Positions 61,409 to 64,000 of a stretch of 64,000 nucleotides of DNA are shown here, in pieces. Source of the stretch: Actinomycetes bacterium (lineage in GTDB: Bacteria; Actinomycetota; Actinomycetes; Actinomycetales; Dermatophilaceae); NCBI GenBank assembly GCA_023420415.1, contig JAEZWF010000012.1, positions 209,862-273,861 on the forward strand, read 5' to 3'. A program made the translations under genes and the position numbers. Position 1 is the first letter of the stretch. Every line of letters starts with the position of its first letter. Under the pieces are notes generated by a model. The model had not been told where the DNA came from. It was given only the letters and a program-made list of their open reading frames with translations, and made no database searches.

Positions 61409-62371
61409 TTGGCTCCCCGCACCGTCGACGTCCCTGCCCTGGTCGAGTCGGCCAGGGCAGGGTCGCCTCGGGCCGTCGCCCGGTTGATCTCGCTCGTCGA
61501 GGACGCCCACCCCGCCCTGCGCGAGGTGATGGCGGCCCTCGCCCCGCACACCGGCAACGCCCACATCATCGGCATCACCGGCAGCCCCGGCGTCGGGAAG
61601 TCCACGTCGACGAACGCCCTCGTCGCGGCATACCGGAAACGCGGCAAGCGCGTCGGCATCCTCGCCGTCGACCCCTCGTCACCCTTCTCCGGCGGCGCGC
61701 TCCTCGGTGACCGGGTGCGCATGCAGGACCACGCGCTCGACCCCGAGGTCTACATCCGCTCGATGGCCAGCCGCGGCCACCTCGGCGGGCTCTCGTGGAC
61801 GACCCCGCAGGCGCTGCGCGTGCTCGACGCCGCCGGGTGTGACGTCGTGCTCGTCGAGACGGTCGGCGTGGGGCAGTCGGAGGTCGAGATCGCGGGTCTC
61901 GCCGACACCACGATCGTGCTGCTCGCGCCCGGCATGGGCGACGGCATCCAGGCTGCCAAGGCCGGCATCCTCGAGATCGGCGACGTCTTCGTCGTCAACA
62001 AGGCCGACCGCGACGGCGCCGACGCGACCGTGCGCGACATCCGCCACATGATCAGCCTCGGCGACCGCACCGAACCCGGTCTCTGGCGGCCGCCGGTCGT
62101 GAAAACCGTTGCGGCGCAAGGGCAGGGCGTCGACGAGGTCATGGAGTCCATCGACAAGCATTGGTCGTGGATGGAGGCGGGCGGCACGCTGCGCGAGCGG
62201 CGGGTGCGCCGAGCCGGCGACGAGATCGAGGCCATCGCCATCAAGGCGCTGCGCGAGCGGATGGGCGACCTGCGGCAGGGCCAGGGCGTCGAGGAGCTCG
62301 CCGCCGAGGTCGTCGACGGCAGGACCGACCCGTATGCCGCGGCCGACCGCGTCGTGGACGCCCTCGCCTGA
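61409..62371 (+). CDS. meaB: Methylmalonyl-CoA mutase-associated GTPase MeaB
   Basis: A 320-residue G3E-family GTPase: Walker A GITGSPGVGKSTSTNAL, ILAVDPSSPFSGGALLGDRVRM, Walker B VVLVETVGVGQSEVEI and guanine motif VVNKADRDGAD. MeaB protects and reloads adenosylcobalamin on methylmalonyl-CoA mutase. The mutase genes are not in the window. The TTG start follows the thiolase stop at 4 bp. Confidence 0.94.
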   Translation: MAPRTVDVPALVESARAGSPRAVARLISLVEDAHPALREVMAALAPHTGNAHIIGITGSPGVGKSTSTNALVAAYRKRGKRVGILAVDPSSPFSGGALLGDRVRMQDHALDPEVYIRSMASRGHLGGLSWTTPQALRVLDAAGCDVVLVETVGVGQSEVEIAGLADTTIVLLAPGMGDGIQAAKAGILEIGDVFVVNKADRDGADATVRDIRHMISLGDRTEPGLWRPPVVKTVAAQGQGVDEVMESIDKHWSWMEAGGTLRERRVRRAGDEIEAIAIKALRERMGDLRQGQGVEELAAEVVDGRTDPYAAADRVVDALA

Positions 62372-62441
62372 GCGGTCGCGACCGGCGCGCGACAGCGCAC
62401 CGGCCAACCCCGCCCGACCCGCGCGATCGAAGGAGAGCCGA

Positions 62442-63002
62442 GTGACCTCAACGCATCACGTGATCATGGTCATCCGCCACGGCGAGAAACCCCCGAAGGA
62501 CGGCGGGGCGCCGCACGGCGTCACGCGGGAGGGCAAGCACGACCCGCAGGCCCTCATTCCGTTCGGGTGGGGCCGGGCGGGGGCCTTGGTCGGTCTGTTC
62601 GCGCCGTTGGTGGGTTCCCCGCGGTCGCCGCTGGCCCGCCCACGGGCGGTGTATGCCGCGCATCCGAGCGACGGGGACCACCTGCGCGAGTCCGAGACGG
62701 TCAGCCTCGTGGCCGAGCAGCTGGGGGTCGAGCTGCAGATGCCGTGCGCGGTCGGGCAGGAGTCGGAGGTTGCCGCCTTGATCCGCAAGGAGGAGGGGCC
62801 GGTGCTCGTGGCCTGGGAGCACAAGCGGATCCCACACCTGGTGCGAGCCATCGGGTCGACGGCACCCGCGGTGCCGAACCACTGGCCCGAGGACCGCTTC
62901 GACATGGTGTACCTGCTGGAGTCGGTGTCACCCGGGAAGTACGCGTTCACCCAGGTGCCGGAGCTCGTGCTGCCCGGCGACAGTCCGGACCCCATCACGT
63001 GA
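62442..63002 (+). CDS. Histidine-phosphatase-like protein
   Basis: A 186-residue protein with the N-terminal phosphohistidine motif VIMVIRHGEKPP, RAVYAAHPSDGDHLRESETV, and LVAWEHKRIPHLVRAI with a possible second catalytic His. This fits the histidine phosphatase superfamily. GTG 62442 is chosen because AAGGAGAG ends 4 nt upstream. Substrate unknown. Confidence 0.82.
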   Translation: MTSTHHVIMVIRHGEKPPKDGGAPHGVTREGKHDPQALIPFGWGRAGALVGLFAPLVGSPRSPLARPRAVYAAHPSDGDHLRESETVSLVAEQLGVELQMPCAVGQESEVAALIRKEEGPVLVAWEHKRIPHLVRAIGSTAPAVPNHWPEDRFDMVYLLESVSPGKYAFTQVPELVLPGDSPDPIT

Positions 63003-63054
63003 CTGGCCGTTGCCCGATGTTGGGCAGCGTTGGCTCGTGTGCGTTCGGTTTCGT

Positions 63055-63060
63055 TACCCT
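63055..63060 (+). promoter_or_regulatory. Possible -10 of the 63124 lipoprotein gene
   Basis: TACCCT; the ATG at 63124 lies about 60 nt downstream with GAGGGGAA as Shine-Dalgarno. A weak TTGCCC/GGGCA hairpin at about 63009-63026 may end the preceding transcript. Confidence 0.4.
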
Positions 63061-63123
63061 GTGCCGGGGTTTGTCGTTGACAGGCCGCGGGATGTCCGCG
63101 TGCCGAGAACTGAGGGGAATCTG

Positions 63124-63738
63124 ATGCTTCGAAGGGCTGGGGCCCTGGTGCTCGTAGGCGCCGTGGCGTCGCTGGCTGCCTGCGGCGGTGGGGATGAGCC
63201 GCCGGCCACGTCGTCGAGCACGAGTAGCTCGTCGTCGACGAGCTCGACCTCGACGACGGCTGCACCGTCGACGACGACCACGACCACTACTGCGGCGCCG
63301 ACCAAGGCGTCACCGCCGCTGTCGCGGTTCGAGGGTGACGCTCGCGTGAAGGCCGCCCGCAAGTGGGCGTCCGAGTATGGCCGGGCAGTGAACGCGAAGA
63401 ACCCGAAGTACAAGCCGTGGCTGGCGACCATGACCACGGCGACGGCAAAGCGCAGCGCTGGCTACATGAAGTCCGACCTCGGGACCACGTACCCGGGACC
63501 GCTCCCGTTCACTCCAGTCAAGGTGACTGGGTCTGGAGGGACGGCCAAGGTCATGACGTGTATGCAGTTCGAAGGCTGGGCGACAGACCCGAAGACCAAG
63601 CAGCCCGTCAGCAAGGTGAAGATCAGCCCGGCCGTGTTCGACCTCACGCGTGCGGGGTCGTCGTGGCAGATGTCGAGCCTCTACGACGGCGAGGGGTACT
63701 CGTGTTCAAAGGTGAAGGTGGTCGGACGCGCATGGTGA
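63124..63738 (+). CDS. Lipoprotein with Ser/Thr linker (DUF6318-like?)
   Basis: A 204-residue lipoprotein: signal peptide with lipobox LAAC (C20), a Ser/Thr-rich linker (about 28-60) and a soluble domain (SRFEGDARVKAARKWASEYGRAVNAKN ... ATAKRSAGYMKSDLG ... SCSKVKVVGRAW) resembling DUF6318-like actinobacterial lipoproteins; that family match is tentative. It overlaps the following start by 7 bases. Confidence 0.78.
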   Translation: MLRRAGALVLVGAVASLAACGGGDEPPATSSSTSSSSSTSSTSTTAAPSTTTTTTTAAPTKASPPLSRFEGDARVKAARKWASEYGRAVNAKNPKYKPWLATMTTATAKRSAGYMKSDLGTTYPGPLPFTPVKVTGSGGTAKVMTCMQFEGWATDPKTKQPVSKVKISPAVFDLTRAGSSWQMSSLYDGEGYSCSKVKVVGRAW

Positions 63739-64000
63739 CAGGTGTGGGCCGGCGGTTTGTCGGTGCAGTCGGTGTCGCCGCGGTACTGGCGGTGCTCGGT
63801 TCGGGCGTTGCGGTGGCTGGGCCCATCACGGACCCGCCGCCTCCCCCTCCGCCGCCGTCGTCTTCGAAGCCGTCGTCGTGGAAGCCGCCGGTGACGAGGG
63901 ATGAGCCGGCGCCGGTGGGTCCGGCGAAGACGGGGACGGTGCGGTCGTGTCACATCGTGTCGTCGGCGAGTTATCTGGGTGCGTCGTGTGGTGGTTTGGG
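63732..64000 (+). CDS. Secreted Pro/Ser-rich protein (partial, runs off the window)
   Basis: ATG 63732 (or GTG 63735) overlaps the lipoprotein stop. The first 30 residues are a Sec signal peptide (FVGAVGVAAVLAVLGSGVAVAG), followed by DPPPPPPPPSSSKPSSWKPP and RSCHIVSSASYLGASCGG at the window end. The reading frame is open to base 64000. It is probably a wall-exposed protein co-expressed with the lipoprotein. Codon usage (TAT, CCT, TTG, TCT) is looser than upstream. Confidence 0.68.
   Translation, partial: MVTGVGRRFVGAVGVAAVLAVLGSGVAVAGPITDPPPPPPPPSSSKPSSWKPPVTRDEPAPVGPAKTGTVRSCHIVSSASYLGASCGGL

Noticed and set aside
63220..63310. Microsatellite or CRISPR-like repeat in the Ser/Thr-rich linker region
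   Set aside because: The repetition is codon-level low complexity (TCG/ACG/ACC) within a lipoprotein linker; no spacer-repeat periodicity.

Overview
The window is high-GC actinobacterial DNA: GTG and TTG starts are common, genes overlap by 4 bp (ATGA/GTGA), and -10 boxes are TANNNT. Gene content and order (ahcY, mtrA-mtrB-lpqB, comF-like, hpf, secA1, an Rv3235-like gene, a wax-ester-synthase-like acyltransferase, an Rv3231c-like DUF6912 gene, pdtaS, whiB1) follow the Mycobacterium tuberculosis Rv3248c-Rv3219 segment. The individual proteins look more like Micrococcales, for example Intrasporangiaceae; the genus is an inference.

Layout. 1-7.3 kb: end of ahcY, two convergent GT-C-like membrane proteins, then the cell-envelope two-component operon mtrA-mtrB-lpqB. 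7.5-14.9 kb: a compact Tad pilus locus (two Flp pilins, TadE, TadG-like, CpaB, CpaE, CpaF, TadB, TadC). 14.9-22.7 kb: a NarL-type two-component pair whose kinase has a degenerate ATP site, comF-like, hpf with a structured leader, an orphan response regulator, an AlkX/YcaQ-like glycosylase, an MFS transporter and a GNAT. 23-28.5 kb: secA1, an Rv3235-like gene, a LysM membrane protein and a small excisionase-like HTH protein. 28.8-30.7 kb: a second cpaB-cpaE pair. 30.7-40 kb: a membrane protein with a cupredoxin-like lipoprotein, WS/DGAT-patatin-DUF6912, an alpha/beta hydrolase, P5C dehydrogenase and several small genes. 40-50 kb: the 180-kDa-class NAD-glutamate dehydrogenase, MOSC, arylamine N-acetyltransferase, MerR, PdtaS and WhiB1. 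50.9-59.9 kb: a large FHA-FtsK/EssC-like ATPase divergent from the rest of the second Tad set (CpaF, TadB, TadC, a pilin-like protein, three TadE/G-like proteins). 60-64 kb: thiolase, MeaB, a histidine-phosphatase-like protein, a lipoprotein and a truncated secreted protein.

How it works together. Tad set 1 is a full inner-membrane machine with its substrates. Tad set 2 appears to be the same type of machine split by about 24.6 kb, with a 'CTGTGGATGA' motif upstream of both halves. No prepilin peptidase (TadV/CpaA) is visible, so it must lie elsewhere.

Most notable non-gene signals: a strong structured leader on hpf; a hairpin between the two pilins; a family of cruciform repeats, two copies of which form the 3' end of a hydrolase gene; at least eight likely leaderless genes (TANNNT then 6-7 nt then the start codon); and a strongly over-represented heptamer GGCATAC/GTATGCC on both strands. 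I see no tRNA, rRNA, CRISPR array or insertion sequence.
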